This document shows positions 25,268 to 32,811 of a stretch of DNA of 64,000 nt, in pieces. How positions within the stretch are numbered: the stretch's first letter is position 1; each line of letters starts with the position of its first letter. Origin of the DNA: QFOX01 sp033763655 (GTDB lineage: Bacteria; Pseudomonadota; Alphaproteobacteria; Rickettsiales; UBA3002); the NCBI GenBank assembly GCA_033763655.1, contig JANRKD010000007.1, positions 1 through 64,000 of the forward strand, read 5' to 3'. The position numbers and the translations under genes are program-made. The notes under the pieces were generated by a model. It ran no database searches, had not been told where the DNA came from, and saw nothing but the letters and a program-made list of their open reading frames with translations.

Positions 25268-25990
25268 CAACGTATTGCAAAAATGATGGCGGCGGCCGGG
25301 CTATGCTCCCGCCGCGAGGCCGAACGCTGGATCGAAGAGGGTCGCGTCATGGTCAACGGCGAAACCCTCACCACCCCGGCGACACTGGTTGGGGCGGGAG
25401 ATGACGTCATCGTCGATGGAAAACGCATCGCGGGTGCTGCGCCAATTCCGCGCCTTTTTGTCTATCACAAACCTGCGGGGCTCGTCACCAGCCACCGCGA
25501 CGAAGAAGGCCGCGCCACCGTGTTCGACCATTTACCGCGCGATTTGCCCCGGGTTATTTCCGTTGGGCGGCTCGATCTCGATAGCGAAGGCCTGCTGCTG
25601 CTTACCACCAGCGGCGCCCTCGCCCGCGCCATGGAGCTGCCTTCGGGCGCGCAGGCACGCACCTACCGCGTGCGTATTCGCGGCACGCCGATGGAGACCC
25701 ATTACCAGCAGCTTGAACGCGGTGTGACCATCGACGGCGTGCATTATCAGCCGATTGACGCCGTACCCGACCGCGCCAAAGAAGGGCGCAACCAATGGCT
25801 GACCCTCACCTTGCACGAGGGGAAAAACCGTGAAATCCGCCGCATTTTCGAGCATTTCGATATACCTGTCAGCCGCCTGATTCGCATCCAGTATGGGAAC
25901 TTCCATCTCGATGACCTCGCCCCCGGAGAAGTCGCCGAGGTGCCGCGCGCATATGTCGAAGAATTGATGGAGAAGTTGGGAGTCGCCTAG
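25259..25990 (+). CDS. RsuA/RluB-family 23S/16S rRNA pseudouridine synthase
   Basis: The enzyme isomerises specific uridines of rRNA. From the chosen ATG it has 243 residues: an S4 RNA-binding domain (RIAKMMAAAGLCSRREAERWIEEGRVMVNG) and the catalytic domain with VYHKPAGLVTS, GRLDLDSEGLLLLT (catalytic Asp106) and KNREIRRIFEH. Length and layout favour RluB (U2605 of 23S rRNA), but RsuA/RluE relatives are close. The ATG sits inside an inverted-repeat arm and has no ribosome site; an upstream GTG at 25226 would add 11 residues read from the repeat. Either start is uncertain. Confidence 0.9.
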   Translation: MKPQRIAKMMAAAGLCSRREAERWIEEGRVMVNGETLTTPATLVGAGDDVIVDGKRIAGAAPIPRLFVYHKPAGLVTSHRDEEGRATVFDHLPRDLPRVISVGRLDLDSEGLLLLTTSGALARAMELPSGAQARTYRVRIRGTPMETHYQQLERGVTIDGVHYQPIDAVPDRAKEGRNQWLTLTLHEGKNREIRRIFEHFDIPVSRLIRIQYGNFHLDDLAPGEVAEVPRAYVEELMEKLGVA

Positions 25991-25997
25991 ATTTCGT

Positions 25998-26105
25998 CAT
26001 TGCGAAGAGCGAAGCGACGTGGCAATCCAGACACATAGAAAATCTTGCGGCGCAGACGCGCTGCGCTGGATCGTCGCGACCTAAAGGCCTCGCGAGTACG
26101 AGGGA
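25998..26105. repeat. REP-like dispersed palindromic element
   Basis: The region between rluB and rsmD opens GTCATTGCGAAGAGCGAAGC and continues GACGTGGCAATCCAG, then has a GCGCAG/CTGCGC hairpin and a right half CTGGATCGTCGCGACC leading to TACGAGGGAATGATG. This matches a repeat style common between genes in alphaproteobacteria and Rickettsiales. Its right end supplies the GAGGG ribosome site of rsmD. Confidence 0.65.
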
Positions 26106-26108
26106 ATG

Positions 26109-26666
26109 ATGCGCATTATCGCCGGACAATTCAAAGGCCGCAAGCTCCTCACCCCCGAGGACACCTCTATCCGCCCGACTTCAGACCGCACCCGCGAATC
26201 CATCTTCAACCTGCTCATGCACGGACAGTATGCGGGCGAAAACATCGTCGGCCAGCCGGTGCTCGACCTGTGCTGCGGCACCGGTGCGCTCGGGCTTGAG
26301 GCGTTGTCGCGCGGCGCGCGGATTGCCACCTTTGTCGATAAAAATAAAACCGCGCTCGCGCTGGCGCGGCAAAACGCCCTGCATTGCGGCGTCACCCAGC
26401 AATGTTTTTTCATTCAGGGCGATGCGGCGAGCCTGCCCCCGGCACGCGAGGCCGTTGCGCTCGTGCTGATAGATGCGCCCTACGCCACGCCGCTGCTTGC
26501 CCCCGCTTACGAAGCACTCCGGCGCGGCGGCTGGCTCGCGCCCCATGCGCTCATCGTCGCCGAGCAGGAACGTGGCGCGAACGTACCCACCCTTAACGGC
26601 GCCGAACTGATCGACGAACGCCAGTATGGCAAACCGAAAGTGCTGGTGTATCGGGTCGCGCCCTAA
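26109..26666 (+). CDS. rsmD: 16S rRNA (guanine966-N2)-methyltransferase RsmD
   Basis: RsmD methylates G966 of 16S rRNA using SAM. The 185-residue protein opens MRIIAGQFKGRKL, has RPTSDRTRESIFNLL, the SAM site DLCCGTGALGLEALSRGA (from about residue 53) and the catalytic-loop motif reading DAPY near residue 122, where the family normally has (D/N)PPY. Two ATG codons are adjacent (26106 and 26109); the second has GAGGG at better spacing. The 3' end overlaps the end of the convergent unknown gene by four bases. Confidence 0.92.
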   Translation: MRIIAGQFKGRKLLTPEDTSIRPTSDRTRESIFNLLMHGQYAGENIVGQPVLDLCCGTGALGLEALSRGARIATFVDKNKTALALARQNALHCGVTQQCFFIQGDAASLPPAREAVALVLIDAPYATPLLAPAYEALRRGGWLAPHALIVAEQERGANVPTLNGAELIDERQYGKPKVLVYRVAP

Positions 26667-27514
26667 ACTCCGCGCCCCTTGCCCTTGCCCGCCGCCTGCA
26701 TGGCATTTTCGACAAATTTTCCGGCGAGGTTCAGCCCCTGTTGGCCAAGGCGCTTAATGGTTTCTTTCGCTTCCTCATAGACGGCGAGCTGCCCCGTCAC
26801 ATAGTGCAGGTGCGACTGTTCGAGCTTTTTCTTTTCGTTGTTCAGCCCTTTTTCGATCTGCGCGATCATCGCCAGCGCTTCCTGTTTTTCGCGCGCGGTG
26901 AGATTCTTTTTCGCCAGCATGGCCTGAATCCGCTCGCGCAGATCGTCGTGCTCGACATGCATCATTTCGGCCATTGCCTGCGCCGTCGTGATTTTCCCCG
27001 CCGCCAGTTGCGTCATAATGTGCTCGACCTGGTCAAGGTCGGTGACCGTACTGTCGATGGTATCGACGCGCGTCTGAAAATTAAGGTCGGCGACCTGCGC
27101 GAACAGCGCCGCAAAAAACACCATATAATCGCGGTAGAGGCCGAGCAATTGCTGGCGGACGGCGGCGGGCGGCATTTTTACAAAGCTCGCGCCCGCCTCA
27201 CCTTGTTTGACCATCGCCGTGCTCGCCGATTTCTCGGTGGCGCGGTTGATAAGGCCGACCGGTTTATCCTGAATTTGGCGTAGCTGGCCCAAATCGTAGG
27301 TCAGGTTCTCGACCGAAAGGCGGCTGTTTTTGGCATAAATATCGGCCTCCCCGGAGGTCAGCGCCCGCACCGCGTCATGGAAATGTTCGATACGTGGCCG
27401 CCAGTCGCCCTCGTGCAGGCGAATGCTCCATTCGCCCTCGATAGCCAGCAGTTGGTTATATTTGCCGTGCATTAACTCGATGATTGCGGCTTGCTCTGCC
27501 CCGTCGAATGCCAT
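26663..27514 (-). CDS. Unknown helical protein
   Basis: I do not recognise this 283-residue protein. It starts MAFDGAEQAAIIELMHGKYN, has no signal peptide or membrane segment, and is predicted almost wholly helical, with heptad-like stretches in its second half (AREKQEALAMIAQIEKGL, NNEKKKLEQSHLHY, YEEAKETIKRLGQQG). The C-terminus is basic and Gly-rich (AAGKGKGRGV). The frame is open far upstream, but that part overlaps hemW on the other strand and reads through an AT-rich repeat, so the Met at 27514 is taken. It is divergent from hemW. Confidence 0.75.
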   Translation of the reverse strand: MAFDGAEQAAIIELMHGKYNQLLAIEGEWSIRLHEGDWRPRIEHFHDAVRALTSGEADIYAKNSRLSVENLTYDLGQLRQIQDKPVGLINRATEKSASTAMVKQGEAGASFVKMPPAAVRQQLLGLYRDYMVFFAALFAQVADLNFQTRVDTIDSTVTDLDQVEHIMTQLAAGKITTAQAMAEMMHVEHDDLRERIQAMLAKKNLTAREKQEALAMIAQIEKGLNNEKKKLEQSHLHYVTGQLAVYEEAKETIKRLGQQGLNLAGKFVENAMQAAGKGKGRGV

Positions 27515-27556
27515 ACTGCGTGACTCGTAATTGGTGATGCGTAATTTGGGTATATA

Positions 27557-28786
27557 ATGCCACGACAACAAAACCAAGCAGAGGATAATGCGCGCGACAT
27601 CCCATCGCCGCTGCGCACCGGCGTCGCCCTTTATGTGCATTGGCCATTTTGCAAAAAGAAATGCCCGTACTGCGATTTCAACTCGCATGTGCGCGAGGGG
27701 GTGGATCACGCAGCGTGGCAGGCGGCATTGCTGCGCGAACTGGGCTACTGGCATGCGCGCATGCCTGATAAAACCATTACCAGCATCTTTTTTGGCGGCG
27801 GCACGCCGTCGCTGATGGCGCCTGCCACGGCCGGTGCGATTATCGCGGCGGCGGATAGGCTCTGGGGGCTTGCTGCCGAGTGCGAAATCACGCTCGAAGC
27901 CAACCCGACCTCGGTCGAGGCGGATAATTTTGCGGCGCTGGCGGCAGCGGGCGTTAATCGCCTGTCGCTCGGCGTGCAGTCGTTCAGACCGGAATCTCTT
28001 GCCTTTCTCGGACGCGAGCATTCGGTGCGCGAGGCGCATCACGCTATCGCGCTGGCCGCCGCCAACTTTGCGCGCTATTCGTTCGACCTCATCTATGCGC
28101 TGCCGGGTCAGACCGTCGAGGCGTGGGAGGCCGAACTGCGCGAAGCCTTGTCCTACGCACGCGGCCATCTTTCACTGTACCAACTGACGATCGAAGAAAA
28201 CACCGCCTTTCATCATGCCTACCATGTTGGCAAGTCCTTCACCCTGCCCGAAGATTCGCTGGCTGCCGCGCTTTATACCCGCACCCAATCGCTGATGGAA
28301 GCGGCGGGCATGCCGGCCTATGAAATCAGCAACCATGCAGCAGCAGGGCAGGAAAGCCGCCACAACCTTGCCTACTGGCAGGGGGATTCCTATGTCGGTA
28401 TCGGCCCGGGCGCGCATGGTCGGGTGGATATCGGCGATGCCCGTCACGCCACCCGCGCCATAAAATCGCCCGAGCGCTGGCTGGAGCAGACTCTCCGCAT
28501 CGGGCACGGGGTCGAGGAAGATCTCACCCTCACCACCGCCGAACGCGCCGAGGAAGCGCTTCTCATGGGACTGCGCCTGCCACGGCAGGGCGTCGATCTC
28601 TCCCGCCTGCGGCCCGATGTGGCGCACTACCTCACCACCCTCTGGGCGGATGGACGGGCGGCGCATCTGGTGGCGCAAGGGCTGCTGCTGTCATCGTCGG
28701 AGGGGGCGGCACGCCTCACCCATCTGCGCCCCACCGCCCGTGGCCAATTGCTGCTTAACCATGTGATTGAGCATCTGCTGGGGTAA
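27557..28786 (+). CDS. hemW: Radical SAM heme chaperone HemW
   Basis: HemW (formerly annotated as oxygen-independent coproporphyrinogen oxidase) is a radical-SAM protein that carries heme. The 409-residue protein has Cys32, Cys36 and Cys39 in FCKKKCPYCDFNSH, the GGGTPS motif, LEANPTSVE, RLSLGVQSF and the C-terminal HemN domain. It lacks the N-terminal extension of true HemN enzymes. The ATG at 27557 overlaps a TATAAT-like sequence and has no clear ribosome site. The first ~20 residues are unconserved, so the true start may differ. Transcribed in the same direction as the downstream permease. Confidence 0.92.
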   Translation: MPRQQNQAEDNARDIPSPLRTGVALYVHWPFCKKKCPYCDFNSHVREGVDHAAWQAALLRELGYWHARMPDKTITSIFFGGGTPSLMAPATAGAIIAAADRLWGLAAECEITLEANPTSVEADNFAALAAAGVNRLSLGVQSFRPESLAFLGREHSVREAHHAIALAAANFARYSFDLIYALPGQTVEAWEAELREALSYARGHLSLYQLTIEENTAFHHAYHVGKSFTLPEDSLAAALYTRTQSLMEAAGMPAYEISNHAAAGQESRHNLAYWQGDSYVGIGPGAHGRVDIGDARHATRAIKSPERWLEQTLRIGHGVEEDLTLTTAERAEEALLMGLRLPRQGVDLSRLRPDVAHYLTTLWADGRAAHLVAQGLLLSSSEGAARLTHLRPTARGQLLLNHVIEHLLG

Positions 28787-28841
28787 TCTGGGGGTGCAAC
28801 TAACACTTCACCCTCCGGACGCAATCCGCTAGGCCGTAGGG

Positions 28842-30104
28842 ATGCATGTGTTTCCACCGCTTCGTTTTCTGCTGATTGGCCTGCTCGGATTCTTTTCCGG
28901 CCTGCCGCTGGCGCTCACCGCCTCGACCCTCACCGCCTGGCTGGCGGATGCGCAAGTCACCCGCGCGGGCATTGGCCTGTTCGCCGCCATTGCCACCCCC
29001 TATGCCTTTAAATTCCTCTGGGCACCGCTGCTCGACGGGCTGCGCCTGCCTTGGCTCACCGCACGGTTCGGGCGACGGCGCAGCTGGCTGCTAGTCATCC
29101 AGACTCTGCTGGCGCTGGCGCTGGCCGCGATGGCCCTCACCGACCCCACCGCCCATGCCTGGATGACCGCGCTCGTCGGCATCGGCATCGCCACGCTTTC
29201 AGCCACACAAGACACGCTGATCGACGCCTACCGCGTCGAACGCCTGCCCAAAGAGGAACAGGGAAGCGGCGCCGCCTGGGCGACGTTCGGCTACCGCATC
29301 GGCATGCTGGTGTCGGGCGCGGGCGCGCTCTACCTTGCCGACCATGTCGGGTGGCGCACCACCTACCTACTGATGGCGGCGCTGATGGGATCATCTGTCC
29401 TGCTCACCTTGCGGATGTACGAACGCGCCGCCGCCGCACAGGTAGCTACATCCCCCGGGGTGCGGGGATTGGGGGCAATTCCTCCGTTCATCCGCGCCTT
29501 TGTCGTTGCCCCGTTCCGCGATTTCATGACGCGGCCCCTCTGGGTGCAGGTACTGGCGTTCGTGGTGCTCTATAAGCTCGGCGATGCGTTTATGGGGGTC
29601 ATGTTCAACCCCTTCCTGCTCGACCTTGGCTTCAGCAAAACCGCCATCGCCAAAGTGGTAAAACTCTACGGGCTGGCGGCTACATTGCTTGGAACGTTTG
29701 CGGGTGGCTGGCTGGTGGCGCGCGCGGGCATGTTTCGCGCCCTGCTGCTTTCGGGCCTCATGCATATGCTCACCAACCTGTTACTGGTGGTGCAGGCGCG
29801 CCTTGGAGCGGATGTCCATTTTCTTACCTACAGCATCAGTCTTGAAAACTTCACGGGCGGGATGAGCACCGCCGCCTTCATTGCCTATTTAAGCGCGCTC
29901 TGCCGCCTTAACTACACTGCAACACAATACGCCCTGCTTTCGTCGCTCGCCGCCTTTGGCCGCACCTGGCTATCGACTCCCTCGGGCGCGCTGGCCGAAG
30001 CGGTTGGTTGGGAAGTGTTTTTTGCCATCGCCAGCCTGATGGCGCTGCCCGGCCTGCTACTGCTGGTCTGGATCGAACGACGGGGGAGGAGAAACACATC
30101 TTGA
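28842..30104 (+). CDS. ampG: AmpG-like MFS permease
   Basis: A 420-residue protein with about 12-14 hydrophobic segments. AmpG imports anhydro-muropeptides for peptidoglycan recycling. Family marks include the N-terminal LLIGLLGFFSGLPLALTAST, the TQDTLIDAYRVE loop, FNPFLLDLGFSKTAIA, and YTATQYALLSSLAAFGRT near the C-terminus. The substrate is inferred from family resemblance; some AmpG-like MFS proteins import other compounds. The ATG is 55 bp downstream of hemW; the ribosome site is weak. Confidence 0.85.
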   Translation: MHVFPPLRFLLIGLLGFFSGLPLALTASTLTAWLADAQVTRAGIGLFAAIATPYAFKFLWAPLLDGLRLPWLTARFGRRRSWLLVIQTLLALALAAMALTDPTAHAWMTALVGIGIATLSATQDTLIDAYRVERLPKEEQGSGAAWATFGYRIGMLVSGAGALYLADHVGWRTTYLLMAALMGSSVLLTLRMYERAAAAQVATSPGVRGLGAIPPFIRAFVVAPFRDFMTRPLWVQVLAFVVLYKLGDAFMGVMFNPFLLDLGFSKTAIAKVVKLYGLAATLLGTFAGGWLVARAGMFRALLLSGLMHMLTNLLLVVQARLGADVHFLTYSISLENFTGGMSTAAFIAYLSALCRLNYTATQYALLSSLAAFGRTWLSTPSGALAEAVGWEVFFAIASLMALPGLLLLVWIERRGRRNTS

Positions 30105-30113
30105 CAGTTATGC

Positions 30114-30160
30114 TAATCTTAGTCATCTTATCGTGAGTCTTGATAAGATGACTAAGATTA
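30114..30160. promoter_or_regulatory. Perfect 19-bp inverted repeat upstream of the AAA ATPase
   Basis: Arms TAATCTTAGTCATCTTATC (30114-30132) and GATAAGATGACTAAGATTA (30142-30160), spacer of nine bases, no mismatch. It ends 15 bp before the ATPase ATG. TTGACA at 30101-30106 is a candidate -35 element, so the repeat could overlap a promoter as an operator, or form a leader hairpin. No T-run follows. Confidence 0.75.
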
Positions 30161-30175
30161 ATAAGGTTTCTATAA

Positions 30176-31381
30176 ATGGAGCGCAGCACAAACCCTTTTT
30201 CTCCCGGCGCAGGCAGCCCCCCGCCCGAACTTGCGGGACGCGAATCGATTCTGGAAGACGCCTTGGTAGCGCTCGAACGCGTTAAGAATGGTCGGGCAGA
30301 AAAAAGCATGATGCTCGTTGGCTTGCGGGGTGTCGGCAAGACCGTTTTGTTGACTGAAATCCAAAGGTTGGCTAGAAATTCGGAATACCGCATTGCCTTC
30401 ATCGAGGCGGTTGAGCGGCGACAGAAAAAATTGCTGGTTGAGCTGTTGATTCCCCCGCTTCGGAGCATTCTTTTTGATCTGGATCGCGGCGAAATGATTA
30501 GCGAAAAAGCAAAGAGAGCGCTGCGTGTATTTAAAAGTTTCGTAGGCGCTTTGAAGTTGCGCGTCGGTGATTTAGAGTTTCATGTGAATGCCGATGCCGA
30601 AACCGGCGAAGCGGACAGCGGAGATCTTGAGGCGGATCTGTCCACCTTGTTTGTTGCCATTGGCGAAGCCGCTAAAGATAGAAAAACAGCCGTCGCCATA
30701 ATCATTGATGAGCTGCAATATTTAGATGACCGTGAGTTAAGCGCCATGATTATGGCGGTGCATCGTGTTTCACAGCGCTCGTTGCCGCTTATTCTGATTG
30801 GTGCCGGATTGCCTCAACTTCGTGCTAAAGCGGGTAATTCCAAATCTTATGCCGAAAGGCTGTTTTCTTACCCGCAAGTGGGGGCGCTTACAGAACGGGA
30901 TGCGAATTTTGCGTTGCAAGCCCCCGTTAAACAATTGGGGGTACGATTCACGGACGAGGCATTGAAAGCAATCTACGCCAAGACCAAGGGTTACCCTTAT
31001 TTTATTCAGGAGTGGGGGAAGCATGCGTGGAATGTTGCCGACCATTCTGTCATTACAGAGGAAGACGTGCTTCGGGCGAATATCCTTGCCGTTCACAGTC
31101 TGGATGAAAGTTTTTTTCGTGTTCGATTTGATCGCCTGACCCCGACAGAAAAAAAATATGTGCGCGCCTTGGCTGAACTTGGCACCGAACCTCAGCGTTC
31201 GGGAGAAATCGCCAGATTGCTTGGTAAGCCGGTGGAAAAGGTGGCGCCATTAAGGGGCCAATTAATTAACAAAGGCATGATTTATAGTCCGGCGCATGGG
31301 GATACCGCATTTACCGTACCGATGTTTGAAGAATTCTTAATACGTGAAATTCCGACCTTCCAAACAGACGATGAATACTGA
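30176..31381 (+). CDS. Orc/Cdc6-like AAA ATPase of unknown function
   Basis: A 401-residue stand-alone AAA ATPase of the AAA_16/ORC-like type. Walker A is GLRGVGKT (49-56), Walker B is IIIDEL (175-180), and LILIGAGLPQL is a sensor-1-like strand. The rest looks like a lid domain and a C-terminal winged helix (EIARLLGKPVEKVAPLRGQLINKGMI). No membrane segment or nuclease domain is seen. Base composition is clearly more AT-rich than the flanks, with A/T-ending codons, suggesting transfer. It is preceded by a perfect 19-bp inverted repeat. Relatives occur in many bacteria, often near mobile or stress modules, but I know of no defined role. Confidence 0.88.
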   Translation: MERSTNPFSPGAGSPPPELAGRESILEDALVALERVKNGRAEKSMMLVGLRGVGKTVLLTEIQRLARNSEYRIAFIEAVERRQKKLLVELLIPPLRSILFDLDRGEMISEKAKRALRVFKSFVGALKLRVGDLEFHVNADAETGEADSGDLEADLSTLFVAIGEAAKDRKTAVAIIIDELQYLDDRELSAMIMAVHRVSQRSLPLILIGAGLPQLRAKAGNSKSYAERLFSYPQVGALTERDANFALQAPVKQLGVRFTDEALKAIYAKTKGYPYFIQEWGKHAWNVADHSVITEEDVLRANILAVHSLDESFFRVRFDRLTPTEKKYVRALAELGTEPQRSGEIARLLGKPVEKVAPLRGQLINKGMIYSPAHGDTAFTVPMFEEFLIREIPTFQTDDEY

Positions 31382-31418
31382 CTCTGTCTGCACCATCCAT
31401 TTTATCTATCACCCCCTA

Positions 31419-31447
31419 TTTACAGCATTCCTCCGTTTCGCTATGAG
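31419..31447 (+). promoter_or_regulatory. Likely promoter of the entericidin-like gene
   Basis: TTTACA (31419-31424), 17-base spacer, TATGAG (31442-31447). Start of transcription would be near 31454, about 23 bases before the ATG, leaving room for the CAGGGAG ribosome site. Confidence 0.55.
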
Positions 31448-31476
31448 AGGTGCATTGTCGTTCTCAGGGAGTTTTT

Positions 31477-31611
31477 ATGACGCGCACCACCATCCTGCTG
31501 CTTGCTGCCACCCTCACGTTGCTGGCCGCCTGCGAAACCGTCGAGGGCCTGGGCCGCGATACGCAAAAACTCGGCAACAACATCACTGGCGCCGCCAAGA
31601 GCACGAAGTAG
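31477..31611 (+). CDS. Entericidin-like small lipoprotein
   Basis: A 44-codon gene. The product begins MTRTTILLLAATLTLLAAC (lipobox LAAC, Cys19) and continues ETVEGLGRDTQKLGNNITGAAK, the typical entericidin A/B body. Entericidins are small membrane lipoproteins linked to stress response and cell lysis in enterobacteria; relatives are common in proteobacteria, and their role here is unknown. GGGAG lies six bases before the ATG and a sigma70-type promoter upstream. It lies alone, 95 bp after the AAA ATPase. Confidence 0.88.
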   Translation: MTRTTILLLAATLTLLAACETVEGLGRDTQKLGNNITGAAKSTK

Positions 31612-31676
31612 CCGCCGCGCGGCGGGGCACTGTGGGGGCAGGCACTGTGGGGGCACAATACATCATCGTGCCCCCA
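31612..31676. repeat. Palindrome, 15-bp tandem repeat and hairpin
   Basis: Right after the entericidin stop: a perfect palindrome CCGCCGCGCGGCGG (31612-31625), two tandem copies of GCACTGTGGGGGCA (31627-31640 and 31642-31655), and a 9-bp stem TGGGGGCAC/GTGCCCCCA (31648-31656 with 31668-31676). The hairpin lies between converging genes and may limit read-through, though no T-run follows. Confidence 0.65.
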
Positions 31677-31716
31677 GCGCATCTTGCTCCTTGAGGCCGA
31701 CCCAAAGCCGGGAAAA

Positions 31717-32811
31717 CTACTCCCAGATTGCCACGGGCGGCAGCGACATCAGGATAGCCTCGGCATTGCCGCCAGTCATCAGGCCAAAGCGTGTGCCGCG
31801 ATCATAAAGCAAATTATACTCTGCATAGCGTCCACGCTTGACCAGTTGGTGATGGCGCTGCTCCTGCGTCCATGGCTCAAACATATGGCGGCGGATAATC
31901 GCGGGGTAAATATGGGCAAACGCCCGCCCCACCGCCTGCGTGAAGGCAAAGCTTTGCTGCCAGTCAAGCCCCGCGTTCGCGGCCACTTCCATGCCGCGCG
32001 CCGTGGCTTCCTTGCCGACCCCGCCTTTGCCGAACTGACCGGAAGTGATGGGCGCGCGTTCACCCCCAAGGGTATTGAGGCCGAAATAATCATAGAAAAT
32101 GCCACCGACGCCGCGCGCGACATTACGGTGGGGAATGAAGAAATACTCGTCGCACCAGTCTTTGAAGGCGGGATAAAATAGCGCCTGCTCCGCACGATCG
32201 CCTTCCGGCGATTGCTTCGCGCCGCTTCGCGGGCTCATGGCTGTGCTCGCCCGACTCACCGAATCCGCTTCGTCGCACGCCGCTTTGAAGGCGGCATGAA
32301 AATCGGCCGTGTCCTCGGCCACTTCAAACATCGGGTTCAAATCCCCGCCGCCGCCGAACCACAGGCGCGCGGGCGCGTCACCGACACAAATCATGCGCGT
32401 GTTAAAATGCGCGGCGGGCACCAGCGGCGAGGCCATATGCGCCACCAGCGAAATGCCCGACGCCCAGAAGCGCGGATTCTCCGTCGCGCCGGGAATTTCT
32501 TTTCTGAACTGCTCGGAAAACTCGCCCTCCACGGTCGAGATATTGACTCCGACTTTCTCGAACACGCGGCCTTTCATCAGCGACATTTCGCCGCTGCCCC
32601 CTCCTTCGCGCGTCCACGCGGTGCGGGTGAAGGTGCCTGCCGGTGCGTCGCTGCCGGTCAGATCGGTTTCAATCGCCTCGAACGCGCCGCAAATCTGATC
32701 GCGCAAGCTGCGAAACCACGCTGCGGCGGTGGCTTTCTTTTCATCGAGCGTCCATTCGACCGCCGGTATTTCCATGACATCGCTCATTCGTTGGGCATTT
32801 TGACTACGCAT
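31717..32811 (-). CDS. hemF: Oxygen-dependent coproporphyrinogen III oxidase with in-frame insertion
   Basis: HemF oxidatively decarboxylates coproporphyrinogen III to protoporphyrinogen IX. The 364-residue product has GEMSLMKGRVFEKVGVN, FWASGISLVAHM, the WFGGGGDLNP motif, CDEYFFIPHRNVARGVGGIFYD and the C-terminal RGTRFGL. Between HAAFKAACD and LFYPAFKDWCDEYFF, where relatives have only a few residues, about 29 extra residues appear, encoded by a palindromic element. The start is the ATG overlapping the trmL stop (TAATG), with GGAG six bases upstream; earlier in-frame ATGs lie inside trmL. Both HemF and a HemW (not a HemN) are present, which fits an aerobe. Confidence 0.94.
   Translation of the reverse strand: MRSQNAQRMSDVMEIPAVEWTLDEKKATAAAWFRSLRDQICGAFEAIETDLTGSDAPAGTFTRTAWTREGGGSGEMSLMKGRVFEKVGVNISTVEGEFSEQFRKEIPGATENPRFWASGISLVAHMASPLVPAAHFNTRMICVGDAPARLWFGGGGDLNPMFEVAEDTADFHAAFKAACDEADSVSRASTAMSPRSGAKQSPEGDRAEQALFYPAFKDWCDEYFFIPHRNVARGVGGIFYDYFGLNTLGGERAPITSGQFGKGGVGKEATARGMEVAANAGLDWQQSFAFTQAVGRAFAHIYPAIIRRHMFEPWTQEQRHHQLVKRGRYAEYNLLYDRGTRFGLMTGGNAEAILMSLPPVAIWE
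32182..32268. repeat. Palindromic element inserted in frame in hemF
   Basis: About 87 bp (29 codons) without counterpart in usual HemF. On the coding strand it has two hairpins: CCGC-GAA-GCGG and ATCGCC-GGAA-GGCGAT. The translated stretch includes MSPRSGAKQSPEGDRAEQ, a Ser/Arg/Gly-rich low-complexity sequence. Length is a multiple of three and contains no stop. Boundaries are approximate. Confidence 0.65.

Noticed and set aside
27515..28168. N-terminal extension of the unknown helical protein
   Set aside because: It is antisense to hemW and passes through an AT-rich repeat; the internal Met at 27514 starts the protein-like part.
31627..31655. Tandem repeat as a CRISPR remnant
   Set aside because: Two direct copies with a single-base gap and no spacers or cas genes; not a CRISPR array.
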